Origin: an uncultured Bacteroides sp.
GTDB lineage: Bacteria; Bacteroidota; Bacteroidia; Bacteroidales; Bacteroidaceae
Length of the DNA: 20,946 nt
Assembly: GCA_905198575.1 (NCBI GenBank)
Contig: CAJKDC010000050.1
Location: 1-20,946, forward strand
Reading direction: 5' to 3'
Position numbers and translations under genes: made by a program. The notes beneath the pieces were generated by a model that searched no databases, had not been told where the DNA came from, and worked only from the letters and a program-made list of their open reading frames with translations. Of the stretch, positions 15,239 to 20,946 are shown piece by piece; positions within the stretch are counted from its first letter, which is position 1, and each line of letters starts with the position of its first letter.

Positions 15239-16534
15239 TTGAATACGAAGAATTTACATACAATTATCCGGTGGTGGACACTTGGCTGTCAGTATTTGCT
15301 GGCAGTGGTTTTCATTTTTTCTGGTTTTGTAAAGGCAAATGATCCGCTGGGAACAGTTTATAAAATTCAGGATTATCTGGAGGCTATGAATTTGTTGCAG
15401 CAATTCCCTTCTATTTTCCCTTTGTTAGGGGCTGTAGGAATGGCCTTGCTGGAATTTTCTCTAGGTGTTTATCTTTTATTTGGTATTCATAAACGGTGGG
15501 TTTCCAAACTGATGCTGCTGGTGATGCTGTTCATGACGCCTCTTACATTATGGCTGGCATGGGCAAATCCAATATCTGATTGCGGTTGTTTTGGAGATGT
15601 GCTGGTGCTGTCCAACTGGGAAACTTTTTTTAAGAATCTGATTTTATTGCTGGCTGCATTTTCTATTTATAAATGGTATCCTAGGATTCATAGTCTGGTG
15701 ACAGATAAGGTAGACTGGTTGATAGCGATGTATAGTTCGCTATTTATCTTTGGCTTTTCACTCTATTGTTACAGACGTCTGCCGGTATTTGACTTCCGGC
15801 CTTATTACATTGGAGCCAATATTCGTGAGGGAATGGAAATACCTGAAGGTAAAAAGCCTACTGTTTACGAAACAAAGTTTATTTATGAAAAAGATGGAAA
15901 GCAGCAGCTTTTTACTGAGGATAATCTGCCGGTAGACACGCTTTGGCGTTTTGTGGATGCTGTAACAGAAGTTAAGGAAAAAGGTTACGAACCTCCTATT
16001 CTTGATTTTTCAATCGTATTACAAGAAGATGGGACAAGTCTTACCGACTCTATTCTGGATACAGATAATTATGTATTTCTCTTGATTGCCCATCGCTTGG
16101 AGGAGGCTGATGACAGTACAATAGATTTGATTAATGAGATATACGATTATAGTCTGGAGTACGGTTATACGTTTTATTGCCTGACTTCTTCCTCGGATGA
16201 AGTAATTGCAGAATGGCAGGAACGTACAGGAGCTGAGTATAACTTTGCTTTGATGGACGATATTGTTTTAAAAACAGTTGTACGCTCTAATCCTGGTATG
16301 GTTTTATTGAAAAAAGGTACGATTCTTAATAAATGGAGTCTAAACAACCTCCCCGACGAGTATCAGTTGTCGGCTCCTTTACATAAACTGCCTTTGGGCT
16401 ATGTAAATCAAAAGACCGTTGTACACAAAATAACAGAAGTGATACTGTGTTTTATAATTCCGCTTCTGGTGGTTTCCGTTTTGGACTTTTTGTGGCTGCG
16501 ATGGAAAAAAAGAAAGAAAAGAACAGATAATTAA
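15239..16534 (+). CDS. DoxX/MauE-type membrane protein with thioredoxin-like C-terminal domain
   Basis: A 431-aa inner-membrane protein. The N-terminal part (about 10-195) has several hydrophobic helices of the DoxX/MauE type: the opening helix with FIFSGFVKANDPLGTVYKI, a second at about 61-82, and a third ending in WANPISDCGCFGD, whose C115 and C117 are the family's Cys pair linked to redox work in the membrane. Residues about 200-395 look like a soluble thioredoxin-like domain (YVFLLIAHRLEE, YGYTFYCLTSSSDE, PGMVLLKKGTILNKW), but where an active thioredoxin has CxxC this has SSSD. A final helix (about 402-421) and a basic tail follow. No ATG is available: an in-frame TGA at 15212-15214 leaves TTG 15239 as the best start. 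tpiA follows after 32 nt. Confidence 0.8.
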   Translation: MNTKNLHTIIRWWTLGCQYLLAVVFIFSGFVKANDPLGTVYKIQDYLEAMNLLQQFPSIFPLLGAVGMALLEFSLGVYLLFGIHKRWVSKLMLLVMLFMTPLTLWLAWANPISDCGCFGDVLVLSNWETFFKNLILLLAAFSIYKWYPRIHSLVTDKVDWLIAMYSSLFIFGFSLYCYRRLPVFDFRPYYIGANIREGMEIPEGKKPTVYETKFIYEKDGKQQLFTEDNLPVDTLWRFVDAVTEVKEKGYEPPILDFSIVLQEDGTSLTDSILDTDNYVFLLIAHRLEEADDSTIDLINEIYDYSLEYGYTFYCLTSSSDEVIAEWQERTGAEYNFALMDDIVLKTVVRSNPGMVLLKKGTILNKWSLNNLPDEYQLSAPLHKLPLGYVNQKTVVHKITEVILCFIIPLLVVSVLDFLWLRWKKRKKRTDN

Positions 16535-16566
16535 TTTATAATTAACCCTTTAATTAATTAATAACA

Positions 16567-17322
16567 ATGAGAAAGAATATTGTAGCAGGTAACTGGAAAA
16601 TGAACAAAAACCTGCAGGAAGGTATTGCCTTGGCAAAAGAGTTGAACGAAGCATTGACTGCAGACAAACCAAACTGCGATGTTATCATCTGTACTCCGTT
16701 TATTCACTTGGCTTCTGTAACACCAATCGTTGATAGTGCTATCATCGGTGTAGGTGCTGAAAACTGCGCTGACAAAGTTTCTGGTGCTTATACAGGCGAA
16801 GTTTCTGCAGAAATGGTTGCTTCTACAGGTGCACAGTATGTAATCCTGGGTCACTCAGAACGTCGTGCATACTATCACGAAACAGTAGAAATCCTGGAAG
16901 AAAAAGTTAAATTGGCTTTGGCTAATAATTTGAAGCCGATCTTCTGCATCGGTGAAGTATTGGAAGAACGCGAAGCTAACAAACAGAATGAAGTTGTAGA
17001 AGCTCAGTTGGCTTCTGTATTCTCTTTGTCTGCTGAAGATTTCGGTAAAGTTATCTTGGCTTACGAACCGGTTTGGGCTATTGGTACAGGTAAAACTGCT
17101 ACTCCAGAACAGGCTCAGGAAATCCACGCTCACATCCGTTCTTTGGTTGCTGCAAAATATGGTAACGAAGTTGCAGAAAACACTTCTATCCTTTACGGTG
17201 GTAGCTGCAAACCTTCTAACGCAAAAGAATTGTTCGCAAATCCTGATGTAGACGGTGGTTTGATTGGTGGTGCTGCTTTGAAAGTTGCTGACTTCAAAGG
17301 TATCATCGATGCTTTTAAATAA
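16567..17322 (+). CDS. tpiA: Triosephosphate isomerase
   Basis: Interconverts dihydroxyacetone phosphate and glyceraldehyde 3-phosphate in glycolysis. The 251-aa TIM barrel has all catalytic residues: N9 and K11 in AGNWKMNK, H96 in ILGHSERR, E167 in AYEPVWAIGTGKTAT, and the phosphate-binding YGGSCKP and GLIGGAALK loops. Codon choice differs from the neighbours: many ATC, AAC, TTC, GGT, GCT and CGT codons where adjacent genes use ATT, AAT and TTT. This is the bias expected of a highly expressed gene. The 32-nt gap before it is almost wholly A/T. A long inverted repeat follows at 17353-17411. Confidence 0.98.
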   Translation: MRKNIVAGNWKMNKNLQEGIALAKELNEALTADKPNCDVIICTPFIHLASVTPIVDSAIIGVGAENCADKVSGAYTGEVSAEMVASTGAQYVILGHSERRAYYHETVEILEEKVKLALANNLKPIFCIGEVLEEREANKQNEVVEAQLASVFSLSAEDFGKVILAYEPVWAIGTGKTATPEQAQEIHAHIRSLVAAKYGNEVAENTSILYGGSCKPSNAKELFANPDVDGGLIGGAALKVADFKGIIDAFK

Positions 17323-17352
17323 TTCTACCATAGATTTTTAAATTGGTTTTTA

Positions 17353-17411
17353 TTTGTCATTCTGAGATGCATGTAGACTAAATCAGTATATCATGCACTC
17401 AGGGTGACAAA
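17353..17411. repeat. Long inverted repeat (REP-like palindrome) after tpiA
   Basis: The left arm (17353-17373, beginning TTTGTCATTCTGAG) pairs with the right arm (17392-17411, ending CTCAGGGTGACAAA). Pairing covers about 20 positions, with two G-T wobbles and one bulged A, around an 18-nt loop. The arm ends GTCATTCTGAG and CTCAGGGTGAC resemble a palindromic intergenic repeat that I recall from many bacterial genomes. It fills most of the 110-nt gap and may also act as the tpiA terminator, although no long T tract follows. Confidence 0.7.
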
Positions 17412-17432
17412 CTTATTCTTAAATTACTAGTC

Positions 17433-17891
17433 ATGAAGTACGTTTTTGCATCTCTTTTTTGTTTGTTGGCCTTTCCTCTGTTTGCTCAAAAAACGATTGT
17501 GGAAAGCTTGCAGAGCAATACGGGTAAGGGAGTTGTAACTATCCACGCAGATAGCCGAATTACGAATCTGATAGGGCTTCGCTACGACCGCTCCACTGCA
17601 ACCGAGGCGCAACGTGTGCTTAAGGCCAGAGGATACAGAGTACAGGTTTATGCCGGAAATAACTCCCGTGCAGCGCGCGACCAGGCTTCTGCTGTGGCCG
17701 AGAAAGTAAAAAAAGCTTTTCCCGAAATACCTGTATATACTTTCTTCCAGCCTCCTCGCTGGCTATGCCGTGTAGGCGATTATAAAAGTATTGAAGAGGC
17801 CGATGTGGCTATGCGTAAGCTCAGAGCTACAGGTGATTTTAAAGAGGTTGCAATAGTGCGTGAACAGATTAATATTCCGATTGAACAATGA
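17433..17891 (+). CDS. Exported SPOR-domain protein
   Basis: A 152-aa exported protein with a signal peptide (about 1-19, FPLFAQ) and a SPOR domain (about 68-148; YRVQVYAGNNSRAARDQA, then WLCRVGDYKSIEEADVAMRKL). SPOR domains bind peptidoglycan strands stripped of stem peptides, often at division sites, so a wall-associated role is likely. The N-terminal third (about 20-66) has no feature I recognise; it contains two short strands and is rich in Thr and Ser. The stop overlaps the folE start by four bases (ATGA at 17888-17891), so the two are translationally coupled, with no obvious functional link. The same pairing may be conserved in relatives. Confidence 0.85.
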   Translation: MKYVFASLFCLLAFPLFAQKTIVESLQSNTGKGVVTIHADSRITNLIGLRYDRSTATEAQRVLKARGYRVQVYAGNNSRAARDQASAVAEKVKKAFPEIPVYTFFQPPRWLCRVGDYKSIEEADVAMRKLRATGDFKEVAIVREQINIPIEQ

Positions 17892-18478
17892 TTGAAATAT
17901 CACAGATGGAATGGCCTGAGGATAAGCTGGAGGGCTTGAAAGGACATTATAAAGAGATTATCTCGCTGTTGGGCGAAGATGTAGACAGAGAGGGATTGTT
18001 GAAAACTCCTGAACGTGTGGCTAAGGCCATGCTTACTTTGACGCGTGGTTATAGAATGGATCCGAAGGCAGTGCTGAATGCGGCAAAGTTTAAGGAAGAA
18101 TACAGTCAGATGGTTATTGTCAAGGATATTGATTTCTTTTCATTGTGTGAGCATCATATGCTTCCTTTTTATGGAAAAGCACATGTGGCCTATATTCCGA
18201 ATGGCTATATAACCGGTTTGAGTAAGATTGCCCGGGTTGTTGATATTTTCTCTCACAGACTTCAGGTGCAGGAAAGAATGACTCTGCAGATTAAGGAATG
18301 CATCCAGGAAACTTTGAATCCGTTGGGCGTTATGGTCGTTGTAGAAGCTAAGCACATGTGTATGCAGATGCGTGGAGTGGAAAAGCAGAATTCCATTACT
18401 ACTACTTCCGATTTTACCGGTGCTTTCAATCAGGCCAAGACCCGCGAGGAGTTTATGAACTTGATCCGTCGCGTATAA
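17888..18478 (+). CDS. folE: GTP cyclohydrolase I
   Basis: First enzyme of tetrahydrofolate synthesis: converts GTP to 7,8-dihydroneopterin triphosphate. The 196-aa protein is of the zinc-dependent type IA: the metal ligands are visible as C87 and H90 in SLCEHHMLPFYG and C158 in EAKHMCMQMRG. Other family segments are LLKTPERVAKAM, KAHVAYIPNG, LSKIARVVDIFSHRLQVQER and KQNSITTTSDFTGAF. Length is normal for a bacterial FolE. It begins inside the stop codon of the SPOR gene and ends 15 nt before the stop of the convergent dnaG. Confidence 0.97.
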   Translation: MIEISQMEWPEDKLEGLKGHYKEIISLLGEDVDREGLLKTPERVAKAMLTLTRGYRMDPKAVLNAAKFKEEYSQMVIVKDIDFFSLCEHHMLPFYGKAHVAYIPNGYITGLSKIARVVDIFSHRLQVQERMTLQIKECIQETLNPLGVMVVVEAKHMCMQMRGVEKQNSITTTSDFTGAFNQAKTREEFMNLIRRV

Positions 18479-18509
18479 ATCCTTTCTCCTTTTTTAGGAA
18501 AAAGGATTT
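18477..18509. terminator. Shared hairpin between convergent folE and dnaG
   Basis: AAATCCTTT (18477-18485) and AAAGGATTT (18501-18509) pair perfectly. After one mismatch TCCT (18487-18490) pairs with AGGA (18496-18499), leaving a TTTTT loop. The arms include the folE stop and the last dnaG codons, so one structure can serve both transcripts. A long T tract outside the stem is absent in both directions. Confidence 0.6.
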
Positions 18510-20566
18510 ACGATACGGTCACCGGCATTGCGTGCCATCAGCATCTGTGTTTGATGCAATGTCTTATAACGTTCCATAATTTCCTTGACTTTTTCCGGGT
18601 TACCGGCTATTTCCGGTTGGGCCAGTGCCAGCAGGGTGTGCTTCATTTCCTCTTCCACAATTGAAAGTTTGAAATCTATCAGTAAGCGAGGTATCAGTTC
18701 GTACAAGCGTTCTTCATCGCTGATGATTTTCTGACTTTTCGAATGATACTTACTCAATTGATATCGTTCGCTTACCATATCCGCTGCCAGTTTATTGATT
18801 TCCGGGTCCGGATGTGTCAGGAAAAAGCGTTCCGAAGTAAATTGGCTGTCATTTTCATGCGCTATGGCTTCATTGAGAATTTTGCGGTGCAGCGGACTGT
18901 GAAACTGCAAGTCATCCTCTTTTAAACTGGCTGCTATAAATTCTATTACCTTATAAGGAACTTGCTCTTGTTCTTCATTTTCTACATAGCACATCACTTT
19001 TTCTCCATATCGGATAATCATCTTTATCAGACTTTTTTCCCGTTGGAAAAAGACTTTATTTTCATTTCCTTCTACAGGAATGAACGATTGATAGGAGTCA
19101 GGAATCACAGGAGCAGGAGCTTCTTGTATGGGTATGTTTTCCTGTTCAGGTATTTGTGTAGCAGGTTGACTTTCCGGTGCATTGTTTGTTGCAATAGCTT
19201 GTTGTCTTTCCTCTCTTAGCTTTTTACGTTCCTGTTCTTTTTCACGGTTTTCAATATTTTGTTTTACCATCTGGCTTGTAGCCTCGGTAAGCACTTTTTC
19301 GCTCATATCAAGCAGGCGACTGCATTCACGAATATATACAGAGCGTACAATTTCTTCAGGAATAACAGCAATACTTTTTACGATACTCGAAATGAGTGAA
19401 GCTCGTTTGATAGGGTCTTTTCCTGCTTCCTCCAGCAACAGGTTAGTTTTGAAGCGGATAAAGTCTACCTCATGGTTGTTGATAAATGCCTGAAAGTCCG
19501 TAGCATTGTGTTTTCGTGCAAAGCTGTCCGGATCATCTCCGTCAGGGAGCAGACATATTTTTACGTTCATGCCTTCTTCGAGTAACATATCGATACCGCG
19601 CAGACTGGCTTTGATTCCGGCCATATCCCCGTCATAAAGAACGGTAATGTTGTTGGTAAAACGGTGGATAAGGCGTATTTGTTCCGGAGTAAGTGCGGTG
19701 CCCGAAGAAGCTACAACATTTTCAACCCCGCTTTGATACATGGATATTACATCGGTATATCCTTCGACAAGGAAACATCGGTCTTGTCTTACGATAGCTT
19801 GTTTGGCAAAATAAATGCCATAAAGCTCTTTACTCTTGTGATAGATTTCTGATTCGGGGGAGTTTACGTACTTCATCTGTACGTTTTTAGTTTGTGCGCT
19901 CAATACACGTCCTCCAAAAGCTACAACTTTACCCGATAGACTGTGTATGGGAAAAATTACACGTCCCCAAAAACGGTCACGCAGGCTACCGTCTTCCTTG
20001 CGGTAGCATAGTCCTGTTTTTTCTAGAAACTCTGCCTTATATCCCTTTTGCAAAGCTGCTTGAGCAAAGGCATCGCGCTGGTCAGTACAATATCCCAGCT
20101 GGAATTTCTTAATGATATCATCGCGAAATCCCCGTTGTCTGAAATAGGTCATCCCGATACTTTGTCCGTCAGGATTCTTTTCCAGGATTTCCTGAAAATA
20201 TTCCATAGCAAACTGGTTGACAACAAAAAGACTTTCCCTGAGGTTTTGCACTTGCTTTTCCTCTTGGGTCATTTCTTTTTCTTTAATCTCGATGTTGTAC
20301 TTTTTGGCAAGCCATTTCAGAGCTTCGTAATACGATAGCTGTTCGTGCTCCATGATGAAATGAACCACATTTCCCCCTTTTCCGCAACTGAAGCATTTAC
20401 ATACCCCTTTACTGGGTGAAACACTGAATGAAGGTGTTTTTTCGTTGTGAAACGGGCATAACCCGATATAGTTCACTCCGCGTCGGCGGAGTGTAACAAA
20501 CTCAGATACTACATCTACAATCTGTGCAGTATCTAATATTCGGTCTATGGTGGCTTGGTCTATCAT
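18494..20566 (-). CDS. dnaG: DNA primase
   Basis: Makes RNA primers at the replication fork and works with the DnaB helicase. The 690-aa product has the three usual parts. The CHC2 zinc domain has ligands C37, H40, C58 and C61 (CPFHNEKTPSFSVSP, CFSCGKGG). The polymerase core contains a TOPRIM fold with E268 in VEGYTDVI and D312/D314 in LYDGDMAGIKA, close to the positions in E. coli DnaG. The C-terminal helicase-interaction region follows a Gln/Pro/Glu-rich linker. I chose the ATG at 20564-20566 (MIDQATIDRIL) because family homology starts there; the frame stays open to 20710, but the extra 48 residues are not primase-like and overlap the promoter. The gene converges with folE across a shared hairpin. 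Confidence 0.96.
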   Translation of the reverse strand: MIDQATIDRILDTAQIVDVVSEFVTLRRRGVNYIGLCPFHNEKTPSFSVSPSKGVCKCFSCGKGGNVVHFIMEHEQLSYYEALKWLAKKYNIEIKEKEMTQEEKQVQNLRESLFVVNQFAMEYFQEILEKNPDGQSIGMTYFRQRGFRDDIIKKFQLGYCTDQRDAFAQAALQKGYKAEFLEKTGLCYRKEDGSLRDRFWGRVIFPIHSLSGKVVAFGGRVLSAQTKNVQMKYVNSPESEIYHKSKELYGIYFAKQAIVRQDRCFLVEGYTDVISMYQSGVENVVASSGTALTPEQIRLIHRFTNNITVLYDGDMAGIKASLRGIDMLLEEGMNVKICLLPDGDDPDSFARKHNATDFQAFINNHEVDFIRFKTNLLLEEAGKDPIKRASLISSIVKSIAVIPEEIVRSVYIRECSRLLDMSEKVLTEATSQMVKQNIENREKEQERKKLREERQQAIATNNAPESQPATQIPEQENIPIQEAPAPVIPDSYQSFIPVEGNENKVFFQREKSLIKMIIRYGEKVMCYVENEEQEQVPYKVIEFIAASLKEDDLQFHSPLHRKILNEAIAHENDSQFTSERFFLTHPDPEINKLAADMVSERYQLSKYHSKSQKIISDEERLYELIPRLLIDFKLSIVEEEMKHTLLALAQPEIAGNPEKVKEIMERYKTLHQTQMLMARNAGDRIVNPFS

Positions 20567-20575
20567 ATCAAACAG

Positions 20576-20606
20576 CAAAAATAATAAAAATATGTAGAAC
20601 CGCAAA
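20576..20606 (-). promoter_or_regulatory. Consensus promoter for dnaG, close to the start codon
   Basis: On the - strand, TTTG (complement of 20603-20606), exactly 19 nt, then TATTTTTG (complement of 20576-20583) match the Bacteroidetes -33/-7 consensus at every fixed base. Only 9 nt separate the -7 box from the dnaG ATG, so the mRNA leader would be about 3-6 nt. Confidence 0.6.
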
Positions 20607-20809
20607 AGCTTTGCCTTGTCAACCCATGAATTGTGTAAATCGTATGTAAGGCGTTGAGAAGTATCAGTTTCTGCTTGTCTTTTCACAATTGAGAGCAACG
20701 TTTGTGACACTTATGATAAAGTTTTGTTATGTTTGTGGTGTGACTTTGTCTTTGCAATGATGCAGACAGCATGTACCGTTTAGTTATGAACGATGGTGGG
20801 GGAGAGATA
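20607..20809. other. Gene-free stretch upstream of dnaG
   Basis: Together with the flanking promoter and terminator, 20567-20869 has no credible gene. A dnaG-frame extension (to 20710) has no family similarity. From 20701 to 20756 the + strand is T/G-rich with many TTTG words, including TTTG 20701-20704 and a full -7 box TATGTTTG at 20728-20735, 23 nt apart. That could drive a short non-coding transcript towards the terminator, but no product is visible. No tRNA or known riboswitch is recognisable. Confidence 0.4.
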
Positions 20810-20812
20810 GCA

Positions 20813-20842
20813 ATAAAAAAGGAGGCTGATTTCAGCCTCCTT
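20813..20842 (-). terminator. Intrinsic terminator of the next - strand gene
   Basis: AAGGAGGCTGA (20819-20829) and TCAGCCTCCTT (20832-20842) form a perfect 11-bp stem. On the - strand it is followed by an unbroken run of T (complement of A at 20813-20820). This is a textbook rho-independent terminator, 27 nt after the stop of the partial gene at the window end. Confidence 0.92.
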
Positions 20843-20869
20843 CAAATAAGTTATAACGTAAATCCGAAA

Positions 20870-20946
20870 TTATTTAATGTTCGGGTTAAGTTTGTTCCAT
20901 TCAGCTACTGGAGGAAGAACGCCCATAGCGATTACTTCGTCACGCA
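20870..20946 (-). CDS. C-terminal end of an unidentified protein (partial)
   Basis: The - strand frame that ends in TAA at 20870-20872 gives the last 24 residues of a protein, ending VAEWNKLNPNIK, and is open to the window edge. The strong terminator just downstream on the same strand supports a real gene end. The tail is too short to assign; a SusD-type or other outer-membrane protein would be one guess only. The start lies beyond the window. Confidence 0.7.
   Translation of the reverse strand, partial: RDEVIAMGVLPPVAEWNKLNPNIK

Noticed and set aside
16855..17331. 158-codon open frame on the - strand inside tpiA
   Set aside because: It is Phe/Ser/Cys-rich, as expected when the biased codons of a highly expressed gene are read backwards; there is no family signal.
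20567..20710. 48-residue N-terminal extension of dnaG
   Set aside because: Primase homology begins at MIDQATIDRIL, and the extension covers a consensus promoter.
1..20946. CRISPR array, prophage, insertion sequence, tRNA, rRNA or defence system
   Set aside because: I saw no spaced direct repeats, transposase or integrase motifs, cloverleaf sequences or defence-gene families on reading both strands.

Overview
The window looks like chromosomal DNA of a gut Bacteroidales bacterium, most likely Bacteroides or Phocaeicola. This rests on A+T-rich DNA, start sites with little Shine-Dalgarno signal, several copies of the Bacteroidetes -7 promoter box (TAnnTTTG), secreted glycan-degrading enzymes, and housekeeping proteins of Bacteroidetes type. 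I see no tRNA, rRNA, CRISPR array, insertion sequence or prophage.

Region 1 (1-6848, + strand) is a tight run of four exported enzymes. They are a GH89 alpha-N-acetylglucosaminidase lipoprotein, a GH95 alpha-L-fucosidase-type enzyme, an alkaline-phosphatase-superfamily phosphodiesterase with a C-terminal beta domain, and an endonuclease/exonuclease/phosphatase-fold hydrolase. Together they look like the enzyme end of a host-glycan or mucin utilisation locus whose SusC/SusD part, if present, lies upstream. A hairpin separates this run from nadK, which faces it.

Region 2 (6851-13972) has nadK (- strand) diverging from a seven-gene + strand operon: pdxJ, exbB, exbD, tonB, a DJ-1/PfpI gene, ispD and recG. 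Genes are 0-10 nt apart or overlap, except for 38 nt after tonB. Vitamin B6 synthesis, envelope energisation, protein or carbonyl repair, isoprenoid precursor synthesis and fork repair therefore probably share one transcript. A stem-loop follows recG.

Region 3 (13973-18509, + strand) holds a secreted M23 peptidase with a LysM domain and a strong terminator. Next come a DoxX/MauE-type membrane protein with a thioredoxin-like tail, tpiA, a long inverted repeat, and an overlapping SPOR-domain gene and folE.

Region 4 (18494-20946, - strand) holds dnaG, convergent with folE. Upstream of it is about 300 nt without genes, containing a consensus dnaG promoter only 9 nt from the start codon and the terminator of a next gene, of which only the last 24 codons are present.

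Most of the window is conserved housekeeping DNA. The parts most worth a second look are the GH89/GH95/phosphodiesterase/EEP operon, especially the altered GH95 pocket, the REP-like inverted repeat between tpiA and the SPOR gene, the competing hairpins before the M23 gene, the almost leaderless dnaG promoter, and the TolA-like middle of the TonB protein.
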